Assembly (NCBI GenBank): GCA_963777165.1
Contig: CAVZPO010000023.1
Coordinates: 620,001-684,000 of the forward strand
DNA: 64,000 nucleotides
Direction: 5' to 3'
Source of the DNA: DYJB01 sp963777165
Lineage (GTDB): Bacteria > Chloroflexota > Anaerolineae > Anaerolineales > E44-bin32
Shown here: positions 27,142-36,654 of the stretch, in pieces
Layout: the number at the start of each line of letters is the position of its first letter
Numbering within the stretch: position 1 is the stretch's first letter
Translations under genes and position numbers: made by a program
The notes under the pieces: generated by a model
Seen by the model: only the letters and a program-made list of their open reading frames with translations
The model's database searches: none
What the model was told of the DNA's origin: nothing

Positions 27142-29275
27142 TGGCGATGACCGAACCGCGCATCGCCAGCGCCCCCTGCCCTTCGAGGACCATGCGGACG
27201 ATGTAGGTTTCGCCCGCGCTGATCTTGCCGGCCGGCGTAAGCGCTACTTGGAGCGACCCCTCACCGGACGTCGGCAGGTCGACCGGCAAGCTTCCGCTTC
27301 CGATCGGGACTTGCGAATCGCCCTGCCGCTCGAGCAGCGTGACGCTGAGCGTCGACGGCGCGCCTTCGCCGATCAGGGAGCGTGCATAGGGCAGGCTCAG
27401 CGCGACCGCCTGGCCGTTCAGGCTGGCGATGAAGGAATACTCCCGAGTCTCACCAGACGGCACGAAGGTCTTCTGGCCTTCAAGCGGGACGGACGCCGTC
27501 TGATCCCCATCGGGCGTGCTGAGGGTCAGCATGCCCTGCCCGCCGAGCTGCATTGCGCCGTCTTCGATCAGCGAGAGGCGCAGGAGGTAGTTGCGGCCGC
27601 CCTCGAGCTCAGTCGGGAGCTCGAATATGAGCTGCAGCGGTTGCTCACCCGGCTCGCCCCCGATCCCGGAAGCCGTCCCGACGGCGATGGGGTCAGCGCT
27701 CGCAGCGTCGGCAAGCACTTCGGCGCGCAGCGTCTTGGGGCCGCCAGCCGGCGTCAGGTCGCGAGAGAATGGAATCGCCAGGCTCGATACGATCCCGGTC
27801 TGGTTGTTGTGAAATTCGACCATGCGCGAAACGCCCGGCGCCAGGATGAAGTCCTGAGGTACGGGGACGACCTCGAGCAGCGGCCCTTCGTCCGTTTCGA
27901 CGACGATGTTGACCGCCCCGGGCAGGTGCTGGAAGATCCAGCGGGAGGCGGCCACGCGTGTTGCCGGGCGGGTGTAGATGCTGACGAAGGCGAACGCCCA
28001 GATCGCCGTCCCGACGACAACCACCGCGCCGACGAACCCGATCAGACTGCGTGCAACCGTGCGTCGTCGTTCGCGCAAGCTGCTCGCCCAATCCCAGGCC
28101 TCCCACAGCGCCCAGGCCGCCAGCAGGGCGAGCGTCGGGTAGATCGGGAGGAAATAGCGCATCGAGGGGTTGAACGAAGATGCCTGCCACACGAAGTAGG
28201 CGCCGGTCCACACGACCGGGATCAGGTGCCGACGCCACCGGCCGCGTACCATCTGCAGTCCCGCCAGGGCCAAACCCAGCCAGCTGATCAGCCCGAAGGG
28301 GAGCCCCATGCCCCAGACGACCAGGTTCAACAACGGAAAGACATAGGGCGTCCGGTTGAACCACTGCAAGTTGGGCGGCATGTCGACATCGCCGCCTGCC
28401 TGGGCCCGCTGCTCGCGGATGTTCGCCACCCACTGTGGATTCGGCAGCACGCCCAGGATGCCCGGCCCGGAGAACGCGTAGGGCTGGCAGATCCGGAAGG
28501 TCAACAGCGAGACGGCTGCGGCGATCAGCAGGCCGCGGACGACCTTTCCGACTTCCGAGACGACCAGGCGCCGGTTCTGATCCAGCAGGCGCGGGAGCAC
28601 TGCAAGGCCCACGACGGCGGCCAGGGGCACCGCGCTCAGCTTGGAAGCGACGGCCATGCCCAGCGCCGCGCCGAAGCCGAGGTAGTCCTGCCACTCGCCG
28701 CGGTCCATCACCCGGACGGCAAAGTACAAGCCGGCCAGGACGAAGGTGTTGGCGAACGAATCGACGACGAAGAAGTGCGCCTGCTGGATCAACATCACCG
28801 AAAGCGCCGCCAGGAGCGCCGCCAGCAGTCCGACTCGCCGGCGGTATAGCCGTGCCCCGACCAGGTACACCAGCCACACCGAGACGAGATCGAACGCCGC
28901 CGAGGCGGCCCGGCCGACCAGGTGCACCTGGTCGTAGCCGGTTTGCTTGAGCGCCTCCGCCACGAGGCGCACCAGGAAGATCGGCAGCGTGCCGTAAACA
29001 AAGAAACCGAAGCCGCGGTTGTGCGGATTGAGCGGCGAGGTCCCGGTGTCGAAGTACTCCGCCATGCGCTCGGGGAACGCGATCCCCAATTCGACCATGG
29101 TCAGGAAACGCTCATCCGGGTGGATGTGGGTGTAGTCGTCCCAGTTGAGGCCGGTGAACCGCAGGTAAGCAGCGACCACCAGGATCGCCAGAAGAGCCAA
29201 GGGCGCCGCCAGCTCGCGGCGGCGTCGCTTCTCCACCGGAGGTGTAGGTGCAGGCTCGTGCCCGGCGTCGGTCAT
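27122..29275 (-). CDS. PMT/GT39-like membrane glycosyltransferase (N-terminal part of PMT-YYY fusion)
   Basis: ATG at 29275 overlapping the preceding gene (ATGA). After a basic N-terminus comes a helix and then LNWDDYTHIHPDERFLTMVE, the extracytoplasmic loop with the acidic residues expected of a PMT/GT39 enzyme, and about ten further helices. From roughly residue 430 there is a non-membrane region of beta-rich repeats (e.g. GTASGIGGEPGEQPLQLIFE, SLNGQAVALSL). It stops at 27122 after SVIASEFDLG; deleting one base near 27136 changes this to SVIASESTWDDGLPLR, which flows straight into the YYY domain. Confidence 0.75.
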   Translation of the reverse strand: MTDAGHEPAPTPPVEKRRRRELAAPLALLAILVVAAYLRFTGLNWDDYTHIHPDERFLTMVELGIAFPERMAEYFDTGTSPLNPHNRGFGFFVYGTLPIFLVRLVAEALKQTGYDQVHLVGRAASAAFDLVSVWLVYLVGARLYRRRVGLLAALLAALSVMLIQQAHFFVVDSFANTFVLAGLYFAVRVMDRGEWQDYLGFGAALGMAVASKLSAVPLAAVVGLAVLPRLLDQNRRLVVSEVGKVVRGLLIAAAVSLLTFRICQPYAFSGPGILGVLPNPQWVANIREQRAQAGGDVDMPPNLQWFNRTPYVFPLLNLVVWGMGLPFGLISWLGLALAGLQMVRGRWRRHLIPVVWTGAYFVWQASSFNPSMRYFLPIYPTLALLAAWALWEAWDWASSLRERRRTVARSLIGFVGAVVVVGTAIWAFAFVSIYTRPATRVAASRWIFQHLPGAVNIVVETDEGPLLEVVPVPQDFILAPGVSRMVEFHNNQTGIVSSLAIPFSRDLTPAGGPKTLRAEVLADAASADPIAVGTASGIGGEPGEQPLQLIFELPTELEGGRNYLLRLSLIEDGAMQLGGQGMLTLSTPDGDQTASVPLEGQKTFVPSGETREYSFIASLNGQAVALSLPYARSLIGEGAPSTLSVTLLERQGDSQVPIGSGSLPVDLPTSGEGSLQVALTPAGKISAGETYIVRMVLEGQGALAMRGSVIASEFDLG

Positions 29276-31590
29276 GGGAGCGGCTCACTGGGAGCCGTGG
29301 GGTCGAGGCCGGTTCGGGCCGGTACGCTGAAGATCAGGAAGTCGTGCCCTTCCTGCGGGGAGTCGAACAGGGAGAAGGAGCCCTGCGGGAAGAGCGATTT
29401 CAGCCGGTCGATGCCCTGCTGGTCCTCGGGTTTGAGCAAGAAGAGCTGGGCGCGGGGCTCGTCCACGAGCGGATCGAGCTGATCCGGCCAGATGGCATAG
29501 TCAACGGTGGGACGCCCGGCCCAGATGGCGGGCATGCGCGTGTCGACCCAATAGGGAAAGGCAACGACATGCGCCGTGTCGAAGGAGCCGACCGATTCGG
29601 CGAAGCCCCGGATCACGCGGCCCATGTCCGACGTGTTCCACGCCGACCGGCGGAACTGCTCGGCGTACTCGACGAACACCAGGCGGTAGTTGAGCAGCGC
29701 CGCGCCGACGGCCAGGATCAGTACCCCGGCGATCCCCCAGCGCCGGGCCTTCCGACCGCCCCACCAGCGCTCGGCCCATTCCGGCAGCGCCGCCAGCGGC
29801 AGCGCTGCGATGGCAAAGACCGGGACCATCGCCCCCGCGGCCCGGTTCGGCGCCGGGTTCTCCGAGGGGAACGCCAGCGACAGGATCGAAGGCAGCAGCA
29901 GCACCGGGATTGCGAGCAGCGTGAAAAGATCCAGCCAGTTCCTCCGCCGCAGGTAACGCAGCAACAGGTAGGCGCTGCCCAGGTGGAACAGGCCGGCACT
30001 GATCCAGTCCAGCGCTGGGCGGCCCGGGATCGAGTTCACCCACACTTCGCCGTTGTCCCAGCCGAACATCTTCAGCGCATTCCAAGTGTTCGAGAGGAAG
30101 ATCTGCAGCGCCGGCCCGGGCAGGGCGCGCTCGGTGCTGCCGACTCGGGTCAGCGACCGGAACATGACCATCTGCGGATCGTCGATCGCGTAGCGCAGCA
30201 GCGGCAGGGTCACGACTAGCGCCACCATCCCGGCGCCGATCAGCCAGGTGATGACCGCCCAGCGCTGTCCGCGCGCCGGCGGATGCAGGGCGTAGAGAAG
30301 GACACCGACCGTGACGGCGATTGGAATGGCGCGGGCCGGCGTGTAGCCGTGCAGGCCGAGGCCGACGATCAACCCGCACCACAAAAGGTCGTTACTCCGT
30401 CGGGTGCGCAGGCCGCGCACGAGGAAGTAGAGCGCCGGCGCGGCGAACAGGGGATAGAGAGGAAATCTCAGGCCGACGCGGCTGATGACATTCGGCCAGT
30501 AGGCGATGCCGGCCAGGAACATGGCCGCCAGTGCCACGCGCCGACCGCCGAGCTCTTTGGCGAACAGGTAGACAAACGGCAGCGTGACGACCCCGGCGAG
30601 CGCGGTTCCGATCTTGAGCGTCAGGAACGAGACCCCCGTTCCTAGCAGCCCGGCCGTGGCCGCAGCCAGGTAGAACTGCATGGCCTCGCGCCCGGTGTTG
30701 CGCGGGAAGAAGATCGAGTACTGGCCATTCAAGATATCGACCACATCGAGCAGCTTCTCGGCATGGTCGCTGACCATCTCGGCCGGGATGCGGGCGAGAT
30801 CGGCGAAGCGGAACCAGACAAGCAGTGCGAAGACGGCGCCGACAGCGATCGCCCACCCATCGAGCGACAAGCTGAGTCGGGGTGCTGTCACCCCGGTCAG
30901 CAATCGCCGCAGCCTGCCCAGCAGGTCGATCTCGCCATCCCACAAGGCGATCATCACACAGGCTAATGCCCCGACCCAGAAGAACAGCGTCGAGGTGCGG
31001 AAGGTGTTGTCGGACGCGGCAAGCAGCGTGAGGATGGAGAAGGCCAGCGCTGCTCCCAGCCAGGTCGGCCGGAAACGCAGGATGCGCAACGGTCGGTCCG
31101 CGGCCGGGGGGATCCGCAGGCCGAAGTCGCCCTCCCATGCCGCCCAGCCGGCGAGCACCATTGCCATGGCGTACAGGACGAGCGTCGGCAGCACGTTGTC
31201 GGGTTTCCGCTCGAGCCCAAGCTGGGCGACGACCCCGAGGATCAGCGCCACCGGAAGCCGCAAGTGCCCCGCCCGAAGATGAACCTCAACCCGGATTGCC
31301 GGACGCTCGTAAGGAGCGGACTCGGACCTGTCGGCGTCTTCCGTGCCTGCCGCGAGTGCCCCTGGAGCCGCCTTGGGGGCGATCGCAGCTACCCCCTCGG
31401 CCTTCAGGGCGCGCGGTTCGCTCGTGCCAGCCGCGCTCTCGGAGGGCTCTCGCTGCAGCTGCGCAGCCGCCTCCCGCGGTGGCAGCGGGATTGGCTGTCG
31501 CTTGAGAATCGACCGGAGCCAATCCAGGACGGTCGGCTCGGGCGTACTCGGGCCTTCGGGTGGAGGAGGAGTTGGGGTCGGGAGATCCAT
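29272..31590 (-). CDS. GT-C/PMT-like membrane glycosyltransferase
   Basis: 772 aa. A ~115-residue proline/alanine-rich cytoplasmic N-terminus precedes about 12 helices. The first large loop after the helices contains IPAEMVSDHAEKLLDVVDIL and NGQYSIFFPRNTGREAMQFY, the acid-containing loop found in this GT-C subgroup, and RVGLRFPLYPLFAAPALYFL follows. The soluble C-terminus (AWNTSDMGRVIRGFAESVGS) resembles the stem of arabinosyl/mannosyl GT-C enzymes. It overlaps its downstream neighbour by four bases. Sugar and acceptor unknown. Confidence 0.7.
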   Translation of the reverse strand: MDLPTPTPPPPEGPSTPEPTVLDWLRSILKRQPIPLPPREAAAQLQREPSESAAGTSEPRALKAEGVAAIAPKAAPGALAAGTEDADRSESAPYERPAIRVEVHLRAGHLRLPVALILGVVAQLGLERKPDNVLPTLVLYAMAMVLAGWAAWEGDFGLRIPPAADRPLRILRFRPTWLGAALAFSILTLLAASDNTFRTSTLFFWVGALACVMIALWDGEIDLLGRLRRLLTGVTAPRLSLSLDGWAIAVGAVFALLVWFRFADLARIPAEMVSDHAEKLLDVVDILNGQYSIFFPRNTGREAMQFYLAAATAGLLGTGVSFLTLKIGTALAGVVTLPFVYLFAKELGGRRVALAAMFLAGIAYWPNVISRVGLRFPLYPLFAAPALYFLVRGLRTRRSNDLLWCGLIVGLGLHGYTPARAIPIAVTVGVLLYALHPPARGQRWAVITWLIGAGMVALVVTLPLLRYAIDDPQMVMFRSLTRVGSTERALPGPALQIFLSNTWNALKMFGWDNGEVWVNSIPGRPALDWISAGLFHLGSAYLLLRYLRRRNWLDLFTLLAIPVLLLPSILSLAFPSENPAPNRAAGAMVPVFAIAALPLAALPEWAERWWGGRKARRWGIAGVLILAVGAALLNYRLVFVEYAEQFRRSAWNTSDMGRVIRGFAESVGSFDTAHVVAFPYWVDTRMPAIWAGRPTVDYAIWPDQLDPLVDEPRAQLFLLKPEDQQGIDRLKSLFPQGSFSLFDSPQEGHDFLIFSVPARTGLDPTAPSEPLP

Positions 31591-31661
31591 GGTCCGCTCT
31601 GCCTACTCATTCGGCACCGCACCGACTAGCCGGCAGTTGCCCGGCCTGGTCGGCGCGCCGG

Positions 31662-32489
31662 CTAGGACTTCCGGGCCAAGTAGTAGCTGTAGGTACCATC
31701 CGGACTGGGCATCTCAAGATAGTAGCGCCGCGTCAACCGTTCCGTCAACCACAGGTTCCAGCGCTGTGGGGCGACGATCCAGCGCCGGGTGAGCCAGCGC
31801 GTGAGCAGGGACGGCGCGCCCAGGTAGTGCCCCCACTCGAGGGCATGCAGCGCGGCCGGAGAGAAGTAGCGCGCGGTTCGCTCAACGGACAGCCCAACGC
31901 GCTGCAGCCGCTGTGTCCATTCGGGCTCGTACATCATGTTGCGCGTCCGGGACATCCACATGAAGTAATCCTGGTAGGCGCTCGCCGCTCGGCGCAGCCC
32001 GACGGAGGCCAGAGCGCGGGGCAGGCTGAGCTCGGACCGGTAGCCAGGGTTCGGCACGGTGAAGAACAGCGGTGCGCCCGGCTTGAGGGCGCGGGCGATC
32101 TCGGCCAACACTCCGTCCAAATCCGGCAGATGCTCGAGCACCGAGTTGCTGAAGGCGCTGCCGAGGGAGTCGGGATGGAGCGGCAGGCGGGTCCCGTTTG
32201 CGTCGAGCAGCAGGCGGTAGGCGCCCCGCCGCCCGGCCTCACGCAGCGACGGCAAGTGCAGGTCGACCCCGATGTCGATCGGGGACTCAAACGTCACACC
32301 GGCGAAATGGCCGTCGCCGCAGCCGACATCCAGGATCGGGCGCGGCAGCTCGAGCCCCTGGTAAAACCGCGCCTCGACGGCGCGCAGGATGGACCGGAAG
32401 TAGGGCAGCTCGCGCAAGTGCAGCCACAGAAAATCCCTGCCGGCAGCGCTCGGCCCGGCAGCCACGGATTCGCCACTTGCGCTCATCAT
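31662..32489 (-). CDS. Class I SAM-dependent methyltransferase
   Basis: 275 aa from the ATGATG at 32489 (AGAGG upstream). Motif I ILDVGCGDGHFAG binds SAM; DIGVDLHLPSLREAG is motif II and FSNSVLEHLPDLDGVLAEIA with R, motif post-I/III, is typical of the UbiE/Methyltransf_11 type. FFTVPNPGYRSELSLP and the aromatic-rich tail are like those of methyltransferases in O-antigen and glycan clusters. It sits between two glycosyltransferase genes, suggesting methylation of a sugar or lipid-linked glycan, which is inference. Confidence 0.8.
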   Translation of the reverse strand: MMSASGESVAAGPSAAGRDFLWLHLRELPYFRSILRAVEARFYQGLELPRPILDVGCGDGHFAGVTFESPIDIGVDLHLPSLREAGRRGAYRLLLDANGTRLPLHPDSLGSAFSNSVLEHLPDLDGVLAEIARALKPGAPLFFTVPNPGYRSELSLPRALASVGLRRAASAYQDYFMWMSRTRNMMYEPEWTQRLQRVGLSVERTARYFSPAALHALEWGHYLGAPSLLTRWLTRRWIVAPQRWNLWLTERLTRRYYLEMPSPDGTYSYYLARKS

Positions 32490-32562
32490 CCCGCGTGACC
32501 TCTGTCCGGCGGGGTGTCCACCGCGGGTGTGGGACCGATGGTGAGCCGGAATGCGCTCCCCG

Positions 32563-33721
32563 TCATCTTGCTCGTCCCAGGATCGAGGTATAGAGCGTCT
32601 CGTACTCTTCGGCGACCGCCTCCGACGAGAAGCGCGCCGCCACGGCCCGCGGATCGCCGGCGAACCGCTCGGGGTGGTCGAGGACCTCGACCAACGCCTG
32701 CGCCAATGCACGGGCGTCGCCAGGTGGGACCGTGCGCCCCATGCCGGTCATGGCTGTCGGTTGGCGTACGCCCGGGAGATCGCTGGCAACCACCGGTGTG
32801 CCGCAGGCCATCGACTCCACCTGGACCATCCCAAAGCTCTCCGTGCTGTTCAGGCTGGGCAGGACGGTGACGTCGCACGCGGCGTAGAACGCACCCATCT
32901 CGCTGGCGGGCAAGCACACCCAGAAAAGTCCAGCGGTCGCCCAGGCGATCGAGCATTGGCTGCAGCCGGCGCGCGTACGCATCTTCGCCCATGACGTCCC
33001 GATACTGGCCGACGTACAGGACGCGCGCCTGTGGATATCGTTCAGCGATCACGGGCATGGCCTGCGCCAGGATCTCAGCGCCCTTCTCCGTCGCCAGGCG
33101 GGCGGCCATCCCGATCACCTTCTGGCCTGGAAGCAGCCCCAGGCGCGCGCGGAAGTTCTCCACCTCCATCACGGTTGGCGCGGTCACCTCGATCGGAGGC
33201 GGGATCACCACCAGGTTATCCAGGTGATGCCTGAGCAGGGGCGAGGCTTCGGCGTAGTCGCGCGTGTTCGTGACCACGGCGGAGGCCAGCCGGGCCGTCG
33301 TCCGATCGGCGAGGTGCGAGGCGACGTTGGCCAGCCGGTTGAGCGGTGACCGCGGCAGACTCAAGTCACAGTGAAAGGTCATCACCACTGACTTACCGCG
33401 CAGCCTCGCCATTGCGGCGAGAAGGGCAGCATCGATCTGCGGGACATGCAGGTGAACGACGTCGTGTTCACCGGCCAGTGACCATCCCAGGGGTTGGAAG
33501 GCCGGCATGATCGGGCCCTTGCTGACGAAGAATGCCACGCCGGCGCGGCGCACGCGAACGCCTTCGAGGGTCTCCTCGGCCGGCAGGCGGCGGTCGTAGC
33601 GCGCCGACAACACCGTGACCGAATGTCCCCGTCGAACAAGGGCGCGCGCCAGCCGCTCGGTGTAGACCGTCAGGCCCGAGTAGTGCGGACGGTAGTAGTA
33701 GAGGCAGTGCAAGATTCGCAT
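32563..33721 (-). CDS. GT4-family glycosyltransferase, frameshifted
   Basis: Starts ATG 33721 (MRILHCLYYYRPHYSGLTVY), directly abutting the YbhN-like stop. GT-B features: HDVVHLHVPQIDAALLAAMA, VIPPPIEVTAP, GMAARLATEKGAEILAQAM. The frame breaks near 32911-32914, where DRWTFLGVL should be followed by PASEMGAFYAACDVTVLPSL; removing one base gives 385 aa. The C-terminal EX7E site reads ESFGMVQVESMACGTPVVAS. It should add a sugar from a nucleotide donor on the cytoplasmic side. Substrate unknown. Confidence 0.82.
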
Positions 33722-34705
33722 TCAGGCCGGCCGCACGAGATAGGTCCGCGCCTGGCGATAAAGGCCGGTGAGAGTGTCACCGTCCAACACCAGCGCCGCG
33801 GCGCCGATCAGGCTGGCGATCGAGTACACCATGCCGTGCAGGACCAGTGCCGCCGCGAGAGCTTGATCCGGTGGAACGTCAAAGACGCTCAGCGCCGCGA
33901 CCCCGGCGGCCTCGAACACGCCCACGTATCCCGGCAGCGATGGAACGGCAACACCCAGCAACGTTGCGGCAAGCATCAAGCCCGCCCAAAGCGGCTGAGC
34001 GGTGGGCAGCACCGACCGCAGCACCAACCAGTATTCGGCCAGCGCCAATCCCCAACTCGCCAACATCCAGGCGAAGCTGAGCGCCAGGCGGCGCGGCGTC
34101 TGCAGGACCGCCAGGCCATCTCGGAACGACACCCACAGCCGTTGCCAAGCCGCTGTCGGCCCAGGCAGGCGCGCCACAACCGCCTCGACGGTCTGCGGCC
34201 GTCGGAGGGCGAACGCCACGCACGCCAGGGCCAGCGCGATGGCCAGTGCACCGATCCATGCGGCGCGCGTCGCCCAGACGGCCCCGGATGCCAGCGGCAG
34301 AAGCACGATCATCAGCCCGACGGCCAGGATCATGTCATACAGTCGCTCGATAACGATGGACGAGAGAACCAGCGGGGCGGACAGGCCAGGCTGGCGGCCA
34401 AGCAGGATCGCCCGGCCGAACTCACCCATCCTCCACGGGAGGACGTTGTTCAGGAGGTAGCCTTCGTTGAGCGCGGCCAGGACGCGCCCGAATCCTACCG
34501 GTCGGCCGATCAGCACCTTCCAACACGCGACGCGCGCCAGCATGGACACGAGGAACACCAACACGCCGAGCAACAGGATTCCGGCCTGAACCCGACGCAG
34601 CGCCTCGCCCAACTGGCCCCAGCCTGCCCAGCGCAGGACGAGCGCCAGCGCCACGGCGCTGACCGCCAGGCCGAGGAGCAGGCCGATCCAGCGGCCTGCT
34701 TTCAA
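33722..34705 (-). CDS. YbhN/UPF0104 (LPG-synthase TM-domain-like) membrane protein
   Basis: 327 aa, about eight helices. The family signature is visible: EGYLLNNVLPWRMGEFGRAI, VLSSIVIERLYDMILAVGLM, and VPSLPGYVGVFEAAGVAALS at the C-terminal side. Proteins of this family are commonly found beside polysaccharide and glycosyltransferase genes and are suspected to move lipid-linked glycans or lipids across the membrane. It is first in the minus-strand block and is followed with no gap by the GT4 gene. Confidence 0.8.
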   Translation of the reverse strand: MKAGRWIGLLLGLAVSAVALALVLRWAGWGQLGEALRRVQAGILLLGVLVFLVSMLARVACWKVLIGRPVGFGRVLAALNEGYLLNNVLPWRMGEFGRAILLGRQPGLSAPLVLSSIVIERLYDMILAVGLMIVLLPLASGAVWATRAAWIGALAIALALACVAFALRRPQTVEAVVARLPGPTAAWQRLWVSFRDGLAVLQTPRRLALSFAWMLASWGLALAEYWLVLRSVLPTAQPLWAGLMLAATLLGVAVPSLPGYVGVFEAAGVAALSVFDVPPDQALAAALVLHGMVYSIASLIGAAALVLDGDTLTGLYRQARTYLVRPA

Positions 34706-34784
34706 CCCACTCCCCCGCGTGAGCCGGCGTGAGGACAGACTTTCGGAGTGGGTGCTCCGACCGGCAGCGAACCGCTCTCCGGTT

Positions 34785-36589
34785 TCACTCGTCCTCCAAC
34801 CTCAGAATGGCCATAAAGGCCTCTTGAGGGATCTCCACGCTGCCGACGCGCTTCATGCGCTTCTTGCCCTTCTTCTGTTTCTCGAGCAGCTTCTTCTTGC
34901 GGGAGATGTCGCCGCCGTAACACTTCGCCAGCACATCCTTGCGAATCGGCTTGACGTTGGCGCGGGAGATCACGCGCCCGCCCGAGATGGCCTGGATCGG
35001 CACGGCGAACATCTGCCGCGGGATGAGCTCTTTCAGCTTGGTGACCAGAGCGCTGCCCCTTGTGGTAGGCCTCCTTCTTATGCACGATCATGGCCAGCGC
35101 ATCGACCGGCTCCTCGTTGACCAGGAGCTCCAGCTTCACCAGGTCGTCCGCCCGGTAGCCAATGAAGTGATAGTCGAGCGACGCGTACCCCCGAGTGCGC
35201 GCCTTGAGTTGATCGTAGAACTCGACGATCAGCTCAGCCAGCGGGATGTCGAAGTGCAGGACAACGCGCTGCGGCGCCGGGTACTCCTGTTCGACGAAGA
35301 TCGCCCGGCGCTTGGTGGCCAGGTCCATCACCGTTCCGTAGAATTCCTCCGGCGTGAACACCTGGATGCGCATCCAGGGCTCTCGAACTTCGGCGATCTG
35401 CGTTTCTTCCGGCAAGTCCGCCGGCTTCTCGATGATCCGCGTGCTGCCGTCGATCATCAGCACCTCGTACTCCACCGACGGCGCCGTGGCGATCAGGTCC
35501 ACCTCGTGCTCGCGCTCCAGCCGCTCCTGGATGATCTCCATGTGGAACATCCCCAGGAACCCGCAGCGGAAACCATAGTTGAGCGCCTGCGAGACGTCCG
35601 GCTCGAAGACCAGCGAGGCGTCGTTGAGCTGGAGCTTCTCCAGGGCGTCCTTCAGATTGGCGTAGTCCTCGCCTTCGACGGGGTAGAAGCCGGCGAAGAC
35701 CATCGGCTTCGGGTGTCGGTAACCCGGGAGCGCTTCGGTCGCAGGCTGTGCGATCGTGGTGAAGGTGTCCCCCACGCGGCACTCGCGCACCGTCTTGAGC
35801 CCGGTGGCCACGTAGCCCACCTCGCCAGCCTGCAGCTCCTTCCCCGGGAGCATGCGCGGGGCGAACGACCCGATCTCCATCGGGTGCACATCGGCGTTCG
35901 CCGCTATCAGATGCAGATTCTCGCCGCTGCGCAGCGTGCCGTCGAAGACCCGCACGTAGGCGACCACGCCCTTATATGAGTTGTAGTGTGAATCGAAGAT
36001 CAGCGCCCGCAGCGGCGCGCTCGGGATCGCCCTTCGGCGGCGGGAACTTCGTCACCACGGCCTCCAGGACGGCGGCGATGTTGGTGCCATCCTTGGCCGA
36101 GATGCGCAGAATCTGTTCCGGCGGCGTCCCGATCAGCGCATGGATCTCTTCCGCCACTTCGTCCGGGCGCGCCGAACCCAGATCGATCTTGTTGATCACC
36201 GGCACGATCTCGAGGTCCGATTCCAGCGCCAGGTACAGATTCCCGAGCGTCTGCGCCTCGACCCCCTGCGTGGCATCGACGACCAGCACGGCGCCTTCGC
36301 AGCCCGCCAAAGCCCGGCTGACCTCGTAGGAAAAGTCCACGTGTCCGGGGGTGTCGATCAGGTTGAGCTCGTAGTCCTGCCCGTCCGAGGCGCGGTAAGA
36401 CATTCGCACGGCCGACGCCTTGATCGTCACGCCCTTCTCCCGCTCCAGGTCCATGCTGTCCAGGACCTGTTCGGTCATCTCCCGGTCGGAGATGGTCCCC
36501 GTGAGCTGCAGCAGGCGGTCGGCCAACGTCGACTTGCCGTGGTCAATGTGGGCGATGATGCAGAAATTGCGGATGTTCGAAGTCTGCAT
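34785..36589 (-). CDS. lepA: Elongation factor 4 (LepA), two frame breaks
   Basis: Ribosome-associated GTPase that back-translocates tRNA. G1 IAHIDHGKSTLADRLLQLTG, G3 LIDTPGHVDFSYEVSRALAG, G4 NKIDLG. Break one near 36019-36021, in KFPPPKGDPE(R)APLRALIFD; break two near 35056-35059, in KKEAYHKG(Q)SALVTKLKEL. Removing one base at each gives exactly 600 aa, the normal size, ending with the LepA-specific SRKKKLLEKQKKGKKRMK followed by RVGSVEIPQEAFMAIL. Loss of function through two separate insertions is unlikely; errors in the sequence are the simpler reading. The start has no ribosome-binding site; a hairpin precedes it. Confidence 0.92.
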
Positions 36590-36597
36590 GCGAGAAA

Positions 36598-36620
36598 CCG
36601 CGGGAGGCTGCCTCCCGCGG
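36598..36620 (-). terminator. Hairpin between tlyA and lepA (terminator and/or lepA 5' leader)
   Basis: Stem CCGCGGGAGG with CCTCCCGCGG (10 bp), 3-base loop, followed in the minus direction by TTTCTC and then the lepA ATG 9 bases after the stem. It lies beyond the tlyA stop, so it could end that transcript, yet it also forms the first bases of a lepA message starting at the promoter just upstream. Confidence 0.55.
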
Positions 36621-36625
36621 GTCGA

Positions 36626-36654
36626 AGTATACCGTAGGAGGCTGACTGCGTCAG
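36626..36654 (-). promoter_or_regulatory. lepA: Probable lepA promoter
   Basis: CTGACG (36649-36654) and TATACT (36626-36631) on the minus strand with a 17-base spacer. The -35 overlaps the tlyA stop codon region. The predicted start is at about 36619, so the mRNA would open with the hairpin. Confidence 0.45.

Noticed and set aside
27248..28849. A 533-codon open frame on the plus strand opposite the PMT-like gene
   Set aside because: Antisense of a clearly conserved gene; composition is typical of the mirror frame of high-GC coding DNA (His/Arg/Gln-rich), with no recognised motif.
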